A stretch of 64,000 nucleotides of DNA. It comes from Marinobacter sp. Its GTDB lineage: Bacteria > Pseudomonadota > Gammaproteobacteria > Pseudomonadales > Oleiphilaceae. This document shows, in pieces, positions 7,745-20,206 of this stretch. Position 1 is the stretch's first letter, and every line of letters starts with the position of its first letter. Made by a program: the position numbers and the translations under genes. The notes under the pieces were generated by a model, which was given only the letters and a program-made list of their open reading frames with translations, was not told the origin of the DNA and ran no database searches. Where the stretch lies: the NCBI RefSeq assembly GCF_014859525.1, contig NZ_JACUUB010000005.1, positions 27,371-91,370 of the forward strand, read 5' to 3'.

Positions 7745-10044
7745 GGCTTGTGCTGATCCTCCGCTTTCAGTTTCAGCATGGAAAGCACGCCCATCGCAGC
7801 GAGTGACAGTACAAAGATCTCACCGAGGGTATCCAGCGCCCGGAAGTCCACCAGAATCACGTTCACAATGTTCCGGCCATAGGCCAGCGCTGCACTGTTC
7901 TCCACGTAATAGGTCGATATGGTCTCAAAGTACTGAATGTCCAGGACGGCCAACATGATCAGCGTGATGGTAACCCCTGAAAAGATGGCAACCGCGAGGT
8001 CACGATAGCGCTGGAACGGCGTTGACAGGTTGACGAATTCGGGTAGCTTGAACAATACGAGGACGAGCAGAATAACCGTCAAAGTTTCCACCAGAAGCTG
8101 GGTGATACCCAGGTCCGGCGCACTGAACAGAATAAACGTCAGCGCAACCCCGAAACCCAGAACGCCCATTGAGGCTACCGAACCAAGCCGGGAGTGGGTG
8201 CTGCTGGCGAACACCGCTGAGGCAACCAGCAACAACGCTATGCCCCATTCGTAAAAATGGCTGTCAGCCAGGTTGAGCGTGAAGTGCACACCGTAATGCG
8301 AGAACATGGTGTAGCCGGCCAACCCAAAAGTAACCGCAAGCAAAACGAGCATATACAGACCTAACACACCGTTCTGCAACATCCGGGTCTGCCAGCTGGC
8401 AACTACGGTTATCCACTCCATGAATTTGAAGTAGCCAGCCTCGGGCCCAACGCGGCTACCGGCATAGTTGAGCGCATGGAGCGTTGGTTGAATGCGCGGC
8501 CAGGCGCGGAAAAGCAAAAAGCCAACGATGAGGCTCAGGGCGGAGAGCAGCAAGGGCTTGTTGATGCCGTGCCAGAGTGCCAGATTGAAATCCACCGGTG
8601 CGCCGTAAACAGAAGCAACCGCTGCCTGCAGCAGGGCATTCTCCGGAATGAACGGCATAAGGCCAAACGCCAGCGCAATGATGGTCAGTATCGCGGGCCC
8701 AACCAGCATGCCAAGCGGTGCTTCATGGGGCGCTTTGGGCGTGTCGCCGGGTGCGCCAAAGAACGGTTTGATGGCGACGAGTCCGGCCACACCCACGATC
8801 AGCATCGCAGACGCTACCGTCGCTATCACAAGCAGGCTGCTCCAGAGTGGGGCTTCGAGCAAGGACTCCAGCATCAATTCTTTCGCGATAAACCCGAACA
8901 GTGGCGGCAGGCCTGCAAGAGACAGAGCAGCAAAGACTGCAATGGTGGCGGTCACCGGCATGGATTTGCGCAGGCCGCCCATGCGAGTAATGTCTTTAGT
9001 GCCGGTTTCATGGTCGAGGGCACCGGCAAGCATAAACAGCGCGCCCTTGTACAAGGAATGGGCAACAAGAAAGCAAATAAACGCCGTCATGGCCAACTCG
9101 GTGCCGACGCCGATCAACATCGTCAATGTGCCCAGCGCCATGACCGTGGAATAAGCCAGAACCTTTTTGATGCCGGTGCTGCTGAACGCGAACCAGGCAC
9201 CGGTCAACATGGTGACCGCACCAAAGCCCATCAGCATCATGGTCCACAACTCACCCTCGCCCAGAGTCGGGTTCAGGCGTGCCATCAGATAGATGCCGGC
9301 CTTGACCATGGTAGCCGAGTGCAGAAACGCAGAGACCGGCGTCGGTGCAGCCATGGCGTTGGGTAGCCAGAAATGGAACGGAACCTGGGCCGACTTGGTA
9401 AATGCGCCGGCCAACAGGCACAACACGGCACCGGTGTAGAAGACGTGCTGATGGATTGGATCGCTTGAGGCCAGAATGGCAGACAGCGAATAACTGCCGG
9501 TCATGATGGCCAGCATGATCAGGCCGGCCATCAGTGCCAAACCACCGGCAACCGTGACAAATAAGCCTTGCAGCGCGCACTTGCGGGCTTCCAGGTCTTC
9601 ATGATTGAAACCGATCAGCATGTAAGAGGTAATGCTGGTCAGTTCCCAGAACACGAAAAGGGTAATGAGATTATCTGACAGCACCAGCCCGAGCATCGAC
9701 GCCATGAACGACAGCATGATGACAAAAAACCGAGCCAGGTATTTGTGCCCGGCAAGGTACGAGCCTGCATAGATCAGGATAAAGGTACCAATCCCGCTGA
9801 TCAGCAGAGCAAAAGTCAGGGAGAGGCCATCAACCAGAAAGTTGAGGGAAATACCGAGCCCGGGCAGCCATTGGTATTCCAGCAGAAGCGGCCCGTCCTG
9901 TACCTGCGACAGAAACGTGCTGAAATAAACCGCGAGTCCTGCAGGAAGAAGGGCCAGCAACCAACCAATGTATTTGCCCGCAACCCGATGCAGCAGGGGA
10001 ACGACAATCGCCAGCAAAAAGCCGGATAACACAGCCAATAGCAT
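7741..10044 (-). CDS. mnhA: Mrp/Mnh Na+/H+ antiporter subunit A
   Basis: 767 residues from an ATG at 10044 (MLLAVLSGFLLA). The frame stays open for 45 more codons upstream, but that extension is hydrophilic and unlike the family. A GGAG lies 12 nt before the chosen ATG. The first ~500 residues are NuoL-like, with the conserved ion-path segment SAQVPFHFWLPNAMAAPTPV and SATMVKAGIYL. The C-terminal ~250 residues correspond to the MbhD/MbhE-like region (FSAPDLGITQLLVETLTVIL). It is the largest subunit and first gene of the operon. Mrp antiporters provide Na+ resistance and pH homeostasis, expected in a marine bacterium. Confidence 0.95.
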   Translation of the reverse strand: MLLAVLSGFLLAIVVPLLHRVAGKYIGWLLALLPAGLAVYFSTFLSQVQDGPLLLEYQWLPGLGISLNFLVDGLSLTFALLISGIGTFILIYAGSYLAGHKYLARFFVIMLSFMASMLGLVLSDNLITLFVFWELTSITSYMLIGFNHEDLEARKCALQGLFVTVAGGLALMAGLIMLAIMTGSYSLSAILASSDPIHQHVFYTGAVLCLLAGAFTKSAQVPFHFWLPNAMAAPTPVSAFLHSATMVKAGIYLMARLNPTLGEGELWTMMLMGFGAVTMLTGAWFAFSSTGIKKVLAYSTVMALGTLTMLIGVGTELAMTAFICFLVAHSLYKGALFMLAGALDHETGTKDITRMGGLRKSMPVTATIAVFAALSLAGLPPLFGFIAKELMLESLLEAPLWSSLLVIATVASAMLIVGVAGLVAIKPFFGAPGDTPKAPHEAPLGMLVGPAILTIIALAFGLMPFIPENALLQAAVASVYGAPVDFNLALWHGINKPLLLSALSLIVGFLLFRAWPRIQPTLHALNYAGSRVGPEAGYFKFMEWITVVASWQTRMLQNGVLGLYMLVLLAVTFGLAGYTMFSHYGVHFTLNLADSHFYEWGIALLLVASAVFASSTHSRLGSVASMGVLGFGVALTFILFSAPDLGITQLLVETLTVILLVLVLFKLPEFVNLSTPFQRYRDLAVAIFSGVTITLIMLAVLDIQYFETISTYYVENSAALAYGRNIVNVILVDFRALDTLGEIFVLSLAAMGVLSMLKLKAEDQHKP

Positions 10045-12369
<2,325 letters not shown>

Positions 12370-12389
12370 ATCTATCGTACAGTCATATG

Positions 12390-13382
12390 TCAGCGCCCGA
12401 ACCTGGACCGGTACACACCGGGCGCCATACCGGTGTGCTTCCGGAACAGACGGCTGAAAGAACTGACGTCTTCATAGCCCACCAGGCGGGTGATCTCCTC
12501 CACTGACACCCGTGAATTTTCCAGATGCTGGCGAGCTGCCTCAATTCGAAGCGTTTGCAGGTAACCTGTGGGTGTATCGCCAGTGGCCTCTTTGAACCGG
12601 CGAATCAAAGAGCGCTCCGTCAGCCCGCTCAGCGTGGCTAAAGACGGCAGTGTCACAGGCTGACTGAAGTGAATATCAAGCCAATCCTGAACCTTGAGAA
12701 TCGGGCTGTCCGAGTGGTAGCGCCTGGCCTGCAGGGCGCTGTAGGGCGCCTGACTGGTTCGCCCGGCATCAATCACAAACGCTTTCGCCAGCTCCCGGGC
12801 CACCTGCGGGCCTGCAAGCCGCTCCACCAGATACACTCCAAGGTCCCACCAAGCCATGCCGCCCCCTGCGCAGGCAACCGGCCCATCCACCGTTACCAGT
12901 TTTTGAGGTTGTAGATCCACCGCCGGAAACTGCTCCCGAAACGGATTGCTAAAGCCCCAATGCGTCGTCGCCTGGCGACCATCCAGCAACCCCGCTGCCG
13001 CCAGCAGAAACGCGCCGGTACAGTTGCTGGCCACCCTAACCCCGCCGTCGCCGGCACCGTGAAATTGCTCAAGCCACCGAATCAACTCTGAATTGCTCGC
13101 CAAAGTGTGATCAATGGGTGCACCGATCGTTGGAATGATCACCAAATCGTCAACCCCGAACGCGTCGGCCTCCCGCCAGGAGCCGTCTGCCAGCAACGTC
13201 AGCCCGTTGATACACCGACACGGCTCGCCAGCCTCTGTCAGCAGGCGAGTTCTGAAATAAACCTGAGGCTGCTGCCCATGAATCCGCGCCCAGGTGACCC
13301 CTGCCATCCTAAACAGATCGATTACTCCCGTAATCGCGCTGGCCAGGGCGCCGTTAAAGCCGATGATGGTGACGGTTTTCAA
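12390..13382 (-). CDS. GlxA-type AraC-family transcriptional regulator
   Basis: 330 residues. Residues ~1-190 form a DJ-1/PfpI-like amidotransferase fold, with SNCTGAFLLAAAGLLDGR around the nucleophile-elbow position and TTHWGF after it. Residues ~225-325 are a double helix-turn-helix AraC domain with TERSLIRRFKEATGDTPTGY and GYEDVSSFSRLFRKHTGMAP. Family members sense amines, carnitine or glycine betaine in pseudomonads, but this ligand cannot be read from sequence. The start ATG at 13382 lies just upstream of hairpin element A, divergent from the acyl-CoA dehydrogenase gene it might control. Confidence 0.88.
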   Translation of the reverse strand: MKTVTIIGFNGALASAITGVIDLFRMAGVTWARIHGQQPQVYFRTRLLTEAGEPCRCINGLTLLADGSWREADAFGVDDLVIIPTIGAPIDHTLASNSELIRWLEQFHGAGDGGVRVASNCTGAFLLAAAGLLDGRQATTHWGFSNPFREQFPAVDLQPQKLVTVDGPVACAGGGMAWWDLGVYLVERLAGPQVARELAKAFVIDAGRTSQAPYSALQARRYHSDSPILKVQDWLDIHFSQPVTLPSLATLSGLTERSLIRRFKEATGDTPTGYLQTLRIEAARQHLENSRVSVEEITRLVGYEDVSSFSRLFRKHTGMAPGVYRSRFGR

Positions 13383-13427
13383 CGTGGCGTTCCTCCAATG
13401 CTGAACAGCTAGCGCCAGAATAGGGGG

Positions 13428-13531
13428 CTGCTGCGGGGCGGTGGTTCCGGGAGTGTGCGCAGCAGGGAAGCTGCGCTCAAGCCCCCATGGATGGGTTCAC
13501 GGCGTCTCCCGGAACCAGCGCCCCGCAGCAG
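13428..13531 (+). repeat. Hairpin element A (two ANGGA loops)
   Basis: Arms at 13428-13453 and 13506-13531 are 26 nt and complementary with one mismatch. The 52-nt core folds into two small hairpins on the plus strand: GCGCAGC / GCTGCGC closing a loop with AGGGA, and CCCA / TGGG closing a loop with ATGGA. Core subtype 1, shared with elements D and I. It lies in the divergent gap between the GlxA-type regulator and the acyl-CoA dehydrogenase, with the GGA strand in the sense of the dehydrogenase. No T-run follows, so it is not a classical terminator. Confidence 0.9.
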
Positions 13532-13596
13532 GCCCCGGGTGGCCGATCATATTATGCTGGCGATTTTCACCAAGAATAAGTCAGAAATGACAATTC

Positions 13597-13614
13597 CAAC
13601 CAGTGTAGTGGTTG
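13597..13614. promoter_or_regulatory. Inverted repeat, possible operator upstream of the acyl-CoA dehydrogenase
   Basis: CAACCA and TGGTTG form a perfect 6-bp inverted repeat with a 6-nt spacer, 35 bp before the start codon. The size fits an operator for a dimeric repressor. No regulator is assigned. The nearby AGGCTAGGGCC at 13619-13629 also occurs at the right end of composite unit B-C. Confidence 0.3.
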
Positions 13615-13648
13615 TGAGAGGCTAGGGCCAATAAACAGGAGAGCCAGA

Positions 13649-15451
<1,803 letters not shown>

Positions 15452-15500
15452 TTTCGGTGCTCTTCCGGCCCTAGCCTGCGAATATTGGTGATGGCGCAAT

Positions 15501-15600
15501 CGGCTGGGAGCCCTTCCAGGGACACGCTACGAGCACGTCCCTGTGCGCTCGGCTGTGGCCATCCATGGCCACAGACGGTCCCTGGAAGGGCTCCCAGCCG
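15501..15600 (-). repeat. Hairpin element B (two ANGGA loops on minus)
   Basis: Arms at 15501-15523 and 15578-15600 are 23 nt and perfectly complementary. Read on the minus strand, the 54-nt core contains a 9-bp hairpin CTGTGGCCA / TGGCCACAG around ATGGA and a second hairpin around AGGGA inside GCAC / GTGC. Its first inner hairpin differs from the three subtypes shared by the other copies. It is antisense to both flanking genes and forms the left half of composite unit B-C. Confidence 0.88.
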
Positions 15601-15700
15601 CTCGCGCCCAGGCAATGTGCTGGCCGCCGGTCGTAGAATCCTTAGGGGACGGGAGAGCAAGTTTTTTTGAACGGTATTTCTGCATAAGTCCGAGCATGGG

Positions 15701-15801
15701 CAATGGGGAGGTCTTTCCAGGACCGTTGAGGGCCATGGACGGCCCGAAACGAGCCTACAGGGACGTACTCGTGGGCGTGTCCTGGAAAGACCTCCCCGTT
15801 G
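15701..15801 (+). repeat. Hairpin element C (two ANGGA loops)
   Basis: Arms at 15701-15722 and 15780-15801 are 22 nt, complementary apart from one T-G wobble. The core holds GGGCC / GGCCC around ATGGA, and a second stem ACGAG / CTCGT then TAC / GTA around AGGGA. The second inner loop, TACAGGGACGT, closely resembles the SELEX consensus for CsrA, RUACARGGAUGU. Core subtype 2, shared with F and H. It lies 54 bp upstream of the crotonase start with the GGA strand in the sense of that gene. Confidence 0.88.
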
Positions 15802-15854
15802 ACCATGCCTGCACCCACATAGACAGGCTAGGGCCGTATTAAGAGGAAAAGTGC

Positions 15855-16634
15855 ATGTCACTGGTAAACATAGAAAAACAAGGCCACATCCTGCTGATCG
15901 GCCTGAACCGCCCGGAAAAAATGAACGCCATGAACCGGGCCATGTACCACGAAATCGCCGCAGCTTACTATCAACTCCAGAACGACCCGGAACTGCGCGT
16001 GGCCGTGATGTACGCCAACGGCGACCACTTCACCAGCGGCCTGCAACTGGATGACTGGGCCGGCGTATTCGCCAACGGTAAAGGCATCGAGCCCGGCGAC
16101 GGCGAACTCGACCCCTTCGACATCACTGGTGACAGCCTCACCAAACCCGTCGTCTTCGCCGCTCAGGGCATCTGCTTCACCTGCGGTGTCGAAATGATGC
16201 TCAATACCGACATCCGCGTAGCCGCCAAAGGTACCCGCTTCGCCCAGCTGGAAGTCAAACGTGGCATCTTCGCCTGCGGCGGCGCCACTATCCGCCTGCA
16301 GCGGGAAATCGGCTGGGGCAACGCCCAGCGTTACCTGCTCACCGGCGACGAATGGACCGCCGAACAAGCCTATCAATGGGGCCTGATTCAGGAGCTCGTT
16401 GAGCCCGGCGAACAGCTCAGCAAAGCCCTGGAAATTGCCGAGAAAATCGCCAAAGCCGCACCTCTGGGCGTTCAAGGCAGCCTGAAGTCGTCAAAAATCG
16501 CCGTCAGCGAAGGCCAGGAAGCCGCCAAGCAGAGCCTGTTCCCGGATCTTCGTCCGGTGATGGCCAGTGAAGACGTCAAAGAAGGGATTCAGTCGTTTCT
16601 GGAAAGAAGAGAGGCGGTGTTCAAAGGAAAGTAG
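15855..16634 (+). CDS. Crotonase / enoyl-CoA hydratase family protein
   Basis: 259 residues, ATG preceded by AGAGGAA. Crotonase-fold signatures are ANGDHFTSGLQLDDW (oxyanion-hole region, residues ~55-69) and GICFTCGVEMMLNTDIRVAA (~98-117). At the positions of the two catalytic glutamates of enoyl-CoA hydratase the sequence reads CGVEMML and QLEVKRGIFACGG, so at least one acidic residue may be kept. Hydration of 2-enoyl-CoA is probable, but isomerase or hydrolase members look alike. Likely paired with the upstream acyl-CoA dehydrogenase, although composite unit B-C separates them. Confidence 0.85.
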   Translation: MSLVNIEKQGHILLIGLNRPEKMNAMNRAMYHEIAAAYYQLQNDPELRVAVMYANGDHFTSGLQLDDWAGVFANGKGIEPGDGELDPFDITGDSLTKPVVFAAQGICFTCGVEMMLNTDIRVAAKGTRFAQLEVKRGIFACGGATIRLQREIGWGNAQRYLLTGDEWTAEQAYQWGLIQELVEPGEQLSKALEIAEKIAKAAPLGVQGSLKSSKIAVSEGQEAAKQSLFPDLRPVMASEDVKEGIQSFLERREAVFKGK

Positions 16635-16740
16635 AGGGCAGCACAGTCCGAATGCCGTGGTAGGTGCGGCGGTCTGTAGACTTTGCTGCTGGCTTCAGAC
16701 GCGTGCAGCTGACTATTTCAGCGCGGCTCGAAGCGGACGG

Positions 16741-16834
16741 CCGGGGAACCCCTCCCGGGAGTGTGCGCAGCAGGGATGCTGCGCTCAAGCCCCCAGGGAT
16801 GGGTTCACGGCGTCTCCCGGGAGGGGTTCCCCGG
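16741..16834 (+). repeat. Hairpin element D (two ANGGA loops)
   Basis: Arms at 16741-16761 and 16814-16834 are 21 nt and perfectly complementary, with weaker pairing extending about 8 bp further out. The 52-nt core has GCGCAGCA / TGCTGCGC around GGGA and CCCA / TGGG around GGGA. Both give AGGGA with 18 nt between the motifs. Core subtype 1, nearly identical to A and I, although the arms differ completely. It lies in the convergent gap between the crotonase gene and alkB, in the sense of the crotonase transcript. Confidence 0.9.
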
Positions 16835-16898
16835 TCGGCTGCCGGCACCAAAACCAGAAGGCTGGGGTCGGCAGTCAAGTCACCGCCATAGTCAGATT

Positions 16899-18191
16899 TC
16901 AGGCAGCCTCAGATTCCGTCTTCTGTCCTACTTTACGGGCAGCAGCCTCAGCCGCCACGCCTGCAGCGTAGTCCGCGTACCTGGCCATCAGCTCCTCCCT
17001 GCGATCCGGATCCCAGTTGATCTTCGTCAGATCTCCCTCGTAGTGATCAATCACCCGCTTATCCATCGTCTCGTACCACCACTGCGGCAAGTACGCCGGC
17101 AACAGCATCGACGCATAGCCACCCGGCAACTGCGGCGCATTCTCAAAATGCCTCAAGGCCTGATAACTCCGGGTCGGATGCGCATGATGGTCCGAATGCC
17201 GCTGTAACTGATACAGGAACAGATTGGTCACCACATGATTGCTGTTCCAGCTGTGCTCCGGTTGCGTACGCTCATACTTGCCCGCCTTATCCTTCTGACG
17301 CAGCAAACCGTAGTGCTCAATGTAGTTCACACTCTCCAGCAAGCTGGCGCCGTAAACCGCCTGCGCCGCCAGGAACGGTACCGCACGTGGACCGCACAGC
17401 AGCGTGGTCGCGCCAAAGAACCCGGCACTCATGGCCCAGCCCTGCAGCAACTCGTTTTCCAGACTCCAGAAGCTCTTACCCCTGCGCTCAAGTCGCGCCT
17501 TCTCGATCTTTACCGACGACTTCATGCCGCCAAACACCGTACGCGGCAGAAACTTCCAGAAACTCTCGCCCATCCGGCTGCTGGCCGGATCTTCCGGCGT
17601 CGCCACTCGCTTGTGATGGCCGAAATTATGCTCCACCACAAAATGGGTGTAGCCAGTCGGCGCCAACGCCGCCATCGCCATCAGCTTGTTGAACTTGTTC
17701 GATTTGTGGCCCAGCTCATGGGCGGTGTTGATGCCCACCCCGTTAATGGCACCCACGGTCAGGGTGAGCCCGATCTTGTCTTCAAGGGGGGTGTTCTTGC
17801 GGCTGGCCAGCCAGGCGCCCAGTACGGTCATCGCGTATTGGGTGGGAATGAAGGCCTTCACGATGCGATCGTAATACTTGTCCTGCTCCAGTGACCGCAC
17901 CGCTGATTCCGGCGGATTGCTTTGGTCCTCACCGATGGCGCGGTCGAGGGCAGGAATGACACCGTGTACCAGCGCCGGTCCGGTCCAGGCCAGCGCTTTC
18001 AGTTTTTTCGGTGCAATGGCATAGCCGGTGAGCGCGGCTAAGCCGATACCAGGCAGAGCGGGGCCGAGTAGCCACAGATAACGCTTGGGATCTTTCCAGG
18101 TGGTTTGAGCGGCGTCGCTACCGGAACTCGCCTCGCTGACGGGCTCATCGACTTTGAGTGAGCGCTTGGGCTCGTTCACTTTGGCGTTCAT
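16899..18191 (-). CDS. alkB: Alkane 1-monooxygenase (membrane non-heme diiron)
   Basis: 430 residues from the ATG at 18191, which has GGAGAG 6-7 nt upstream; an in-frame ATG seven codons earlier lacks a site. It is an integral-membrane hydroxylase with the histidine boxes HELGH, EHNFGHHKR and LQRHSDHHA, plus NYIEHYGL between the last two, the conserved AlkB motif. With rubredoxin and rubredoxin reductase it converts n-alkanes to 1-alkanols. The ~50-residue N-terminal extension, rich in charged residues, is long for the family. No rubredoxin gene is in the window. Convergent with the crotonase gene. Confidence 0.96.
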   Translation of the reverse strand: MNAKVNEPKRSLKVDEPVSEASSGSDAAQTTWKDPKRYLWLLGPALPGIGLAALTGYAIAPKKLKALAWTGPALVHGVIPALDRAIGEDQSNPPESAVRSLEQDKYYDRIVKAFIPTQYAMTVLGAWLASRKNTPLEDKIGLTLTVGAINGVGINTAHELGHKSNKFNKLMAMAALAPTGYTHFVVEHNFGHHKRVATPEDPASSRMGESFWKFLPRTVFGGMKSSVKIEKARLERRGKSFWSLENELLQGWAMSAGFFGATTLLCGPRAVPFLAAQAVYGASLLESVNYIEHYGLLRQKDKAGKYERTQPEHSWNSNHVVTNLFLYQLQRHSDHHAHPTRSYQALRHFENAPQLPGGYASMLLPAYLPQWWYETMDKRVIDHYEGDLTKINWDPDRREELMARYADYAAGVAAEAAARKVGQKTESEAA

Positions 18192-18230
18192 GGCAGGCTC
18201 TCCGTTGTGCATGTGAGTTATTGTTCTTTC

Positions 18231-18259
18231 AATTTATGTCGGACAATCTGGCAATTCAA
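18231..18259 (-). promoter_or_regulatory. Candidate sigma70 promoter of alkB
   Basis: On the minus strand, TTGAAT (complement of 18254-18259) is separated by 17 nt from TAAATT (complement of 18231-18236). The -10 box lies about 40 bp upstream of the alkB start codon. Spacing is ideal and both hexamers match the consensus at most positions. It is a reading of the sequence, not a mapped start. Confidence 0.45.
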
Positions 18260-18387
18260 CAGAAGATCAAAAGTGGAAGCTACTCTGGCCTCTAATGACA
18301 AAGCGAGCCTGTCAAAGTCGTCCACTCGGTGGCGATACTGGCATTTGTGGTCCAGACTTCTCCCAAACAAAAAGCAGGGAAGACATT

Positions 18388-18639
18388 ATGAGCGCCTCCG
18401 ATTCCTCGCCGTCTACTGTCTGTTGGTCGGTGCAGAATATGCTTCGCGAGTATGCGGGCTCACAGCGCATTGCTGAGATTGTTTATCAGGATTCTGCCGG
18501 CCAGATTTGTGTAGTGCACGAAGTGATCCGGGACATCCTGAGCCGGGCCGGGCACGATTTTCTGGTTATAGGGAAAGGCAAGATGGTGGGTGTAGAGCAT
18601 GTGATCATGGTGGATGGGCAGCGGCTAACCAAAGAGTAA
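18388..18639 (+). CDS. Small protein of unknown function
   Basis: 83 residues from an ATG at 18388 with AGGGAAG 5-6 nt upstream; a longer frame exists upstream but lacks a site. The protein is soluble, beta-rich in appearance (RIAEIVYQDSAGQICVVHEVI, then DFLVIGKGKMVGVEHVIMVDG), with two cysteines and no signal peptide or membrane segment. I do not recognise the family. It lies divergent from alkB and upstream of a small lipoprotein gene. Confidence 0.55.
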   Translation: MSASDSSPSTVCWSVQNMLREYAGSQRIAEIVYQDSAGQICVVHEVIRDILSRAGHDFLVIGKGKMVGVEHVIMVDGQRLTKE

Positions 18640-18718
18640 TCAGCAGGTAATTGCCATTAACCTGTGATCAGCTCTACTCTTTGTGAGCTGTAAACATTGA
18701 TGAACAGAGGGATATGTT

Positions 18719-19012
18719 ATGAACAAGCTCACGTTAAGTGCCCTGGCTTTGGTTGCCACTCTGGGTTTGGCAGCTTGCAGCTCTGACAGCGACGAAGGTG
18801 CCGACTTTGAGCAGGCTGGCGAGAACGCCGGTAAAATGATGGATGATGCCGCCGATGCCGCCAAAGATACCTGGGAAGATGCAACCGGCCAGGACCAGGG
18901 CGCCTGGGAGGATATGAAGGACGGCGCTGAAGATGCCGGCGAAGAAATGGGTGAAGCGGCTGATGACGCCGGTGATGCCATGGAAGAGGGCTATGAGGAC
19001 ATGACCCGGTAA
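18719..19012 (+). CDS. Small acidic lipoprotein
   Basis: 97 residues. A lipoprotein signal ends in LGLAAC (lipobox), so the mature protein starts at Cys20. The mature part is very acidic and built from short alanine/aspartate/glutamate helical repeats (DDAADAAKDTWEDA, EDAGEEMGEAADDAGDAMEE). Such amphipathic acidic helices recall LEA-like or YtjA-type stress proteins, but no family is claimed. A GAGGGA lies upstream of the ATG. Confidence 0.75.
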   Translation: MNKLTLSALALVATLGLAACSSDSDEGADFEQAGENAGKMMDDAADAAKDTWEDATGQDQGAWEDMKDGAEDAGEEMGEAADDAGDAMEEGYEDMTR

Positions 19013-19086
19013 GTTACGGGACACTGGTGGGCAGGGTACCTGTGTGCCTTGCCGATCCTGCCGGCTCGCTGCCTGTCGCGTTTGAC

Positions 19087-20025
19087 TCACCACAAGAAGG
19101 TGATAAGCGCATACCTGACCCCGGCTGTTACCGGGTTTACTCCGTGCAATAGAGACCCTGAAAATACGATAGCGCTTCCTGTGCCAGGTCGGTAACGATC
19201 GGTTGAGTATTCTGGAAAAATCAATTCGCCACCTTCAAATTCAGCATTCAAGTTGACCGACAATGCCAGCCGCCGGTGCCTGACTGCCTTGGCAACATTG
19301 TCCCTATGCAGCTCGAAACGACCGTTATCGCTCGACCTATAAGCCACGATTTTATAGCCTTCAAATTGTGATGGCCTGAAATGGAAGGTCCGGGTAATGA
19401 TGGGTATCAACCGTTCAGTCAGTTCATTATTCAGCTCTCTCACCAAGGTTTGATCCGTTAGCGGGTGGTCCCAGCGGGACTTCAGACGGGCGTCAACTTT
19501 GAGCTGCTGCTCGCCCCCGAGACCGCGATCCATCCCGCTCTGGAAGTTTTCAGATTGGTGCACACTAATCAGTTCCCGGGCCATGCCCGGCTCAATGATG
19601 GAATCCTCGATCAGAACCGGCGCAGTGCTCGTTACTGTGCGACCAACGTTGTTTGTAGGCAGCACTTCTGTTGCGAGATCAGCGAGATACTCGGGCGAAG
19701 GCCTGTTAATTATCTGTTCCACTCTGAGCGAAGAGTCGAGTAACACGGCTGTTGTTGACAAGGGGTCATTGCTGCGCAACCTGTCACTGAGGCGCTCAGG
19801 TGCATGAATGATGACTCTGCCGTTCGGGTCCGCACAGGATTTACCAAACACTATGACATTCAGATGGGCGCTGTTCACTTTTTCAAGGTCTCCAAAGCTC
19901 CCAGGAGAACTACTGAAAACAAGCAAGGCGGGTTTCCCGCAGTACTGTTCATAGAACAGGGCATTTACGCCATTGACCGCCGGTAATACGAAATCCGGGA
20001 ATGGCATGCCAGCGCGTAGATTCAT
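19087..20025 (-). CDS. Thioredoxin-like domain fused to a 2OG-Fe(II) oxygenase (prolyl-4-hydroxylase type)
   Basis: 312 residues. Residues ~1-125 look like a peroxiredoxin/thioredoxin fold (start AGMPFPDFVLPAVNG, then KPALLVFSSSPGSF), but the usual redox cysteine is replaced by serine-rich SSSPGS. Residues ~180-312 carry the double-stranded beta-helix oxygenase with HxD in ELHRDNVA, the distal histidine in SLLHGVNPV and the 2-oxoglutarate arginine in GVRYALITF. This arrangement is typical of P4H-alpha-like enzymes hydroxylating a protein or peptide. Substrate unknown. No operon partners. The ATG is at 20025. Confidence 0.8.
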   Translation of the reverse strand: MNLRAGMPFPDFVLPAVNGVNALFYEQYCGKPALLVFSSSPGSFGDLEKVNSAHLNVIVFGKSCADPNGRVIIHAPERLSDRLRSNDPLSTTAVLLDSSLRVEQIINRPSPEYLADLATEVLPTNNVGRTVTSTAPVLIEDSIIEPGMARELISVHQSENFQSGMDRGLGGEQQLKVDARLKSRWDHPLTDQTLVRELNNELTERLIPIITRTFHFRPSQFEGYKIVAYRSSDNGRFELHRDNVAKAVRHRRLALSVNLNAEFEGGELIFPEYSTDRYRPGTGSAIVFSGSLLHGVNPVTAGVRYALITFLW

Positions 20026-20069
20026 GAAAACTCCTGAAATGTTGGCCGGGCTTTAGTGGTTCGCATTTT

Positions 20070-20117
20070 CCTGTCTGTATGTGACAGGGTCTTTGCAATC
20101 GTTGTCACAAACATGAC
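20070..20117. promoter_or_regulatory. Two inverted repeats upstream of the PhoX-family gene
   Basis: CCTGTC at 20070-20075 and GACAGG at 20083-20088 form a perfect 6-bp inverted repeat with a 7-nt spacer. GTCA at 20104-20107 and TGAC at 20114-20117 form a second, shorter one. They lie 90-140 bp before the start codon, between divergent genes. They do not match the direct-repeat layout of a Pho box, so phosphate control is not supported by this alone. Confidence 0.3.
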
Positions 20118-20206
20118 CTGTATTTGCCACACAACCGTCAATCAACCGCAATGAAGATGTTCGACCATCGGGTTTCCAAACCACAACTCGCGAAGAGAGA
20201 AAAACC

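Larger units (their letters stand above)
15466..15836. repeat. Composite hairpin unit B-C with outer inverted repeat
   Basis: A perfect 13-bp inverted repeat, CGGCCCTAGCCTG at 15466-15478 and its complement at 15824-15836, brackets hairpin elements B and C. The gaps between outer repeat and hairpins are 22 bp on each side, giving a symmetrical 371-bp unit that fills the 403-bp space between the dehydrogenase and crotonase genes. Unit E-F at 47 kb has the same plan, nearly the same length, and shares the core CCTAGCCTG. The 100-bp spacer between B and C includes a seven-T run at 15662-15668 and no recognised gene. Open frames crossing the unit result from the palindromes. Confidence 0.8.

Noticed and set aside
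20026..20206. Pho box upstream of the PhoX-family gene
   Set aside because: The CTGTC and TGTCA words are arranged as inverted repeats about 30 bp apart, not as 11-bp-phased direct repeats.
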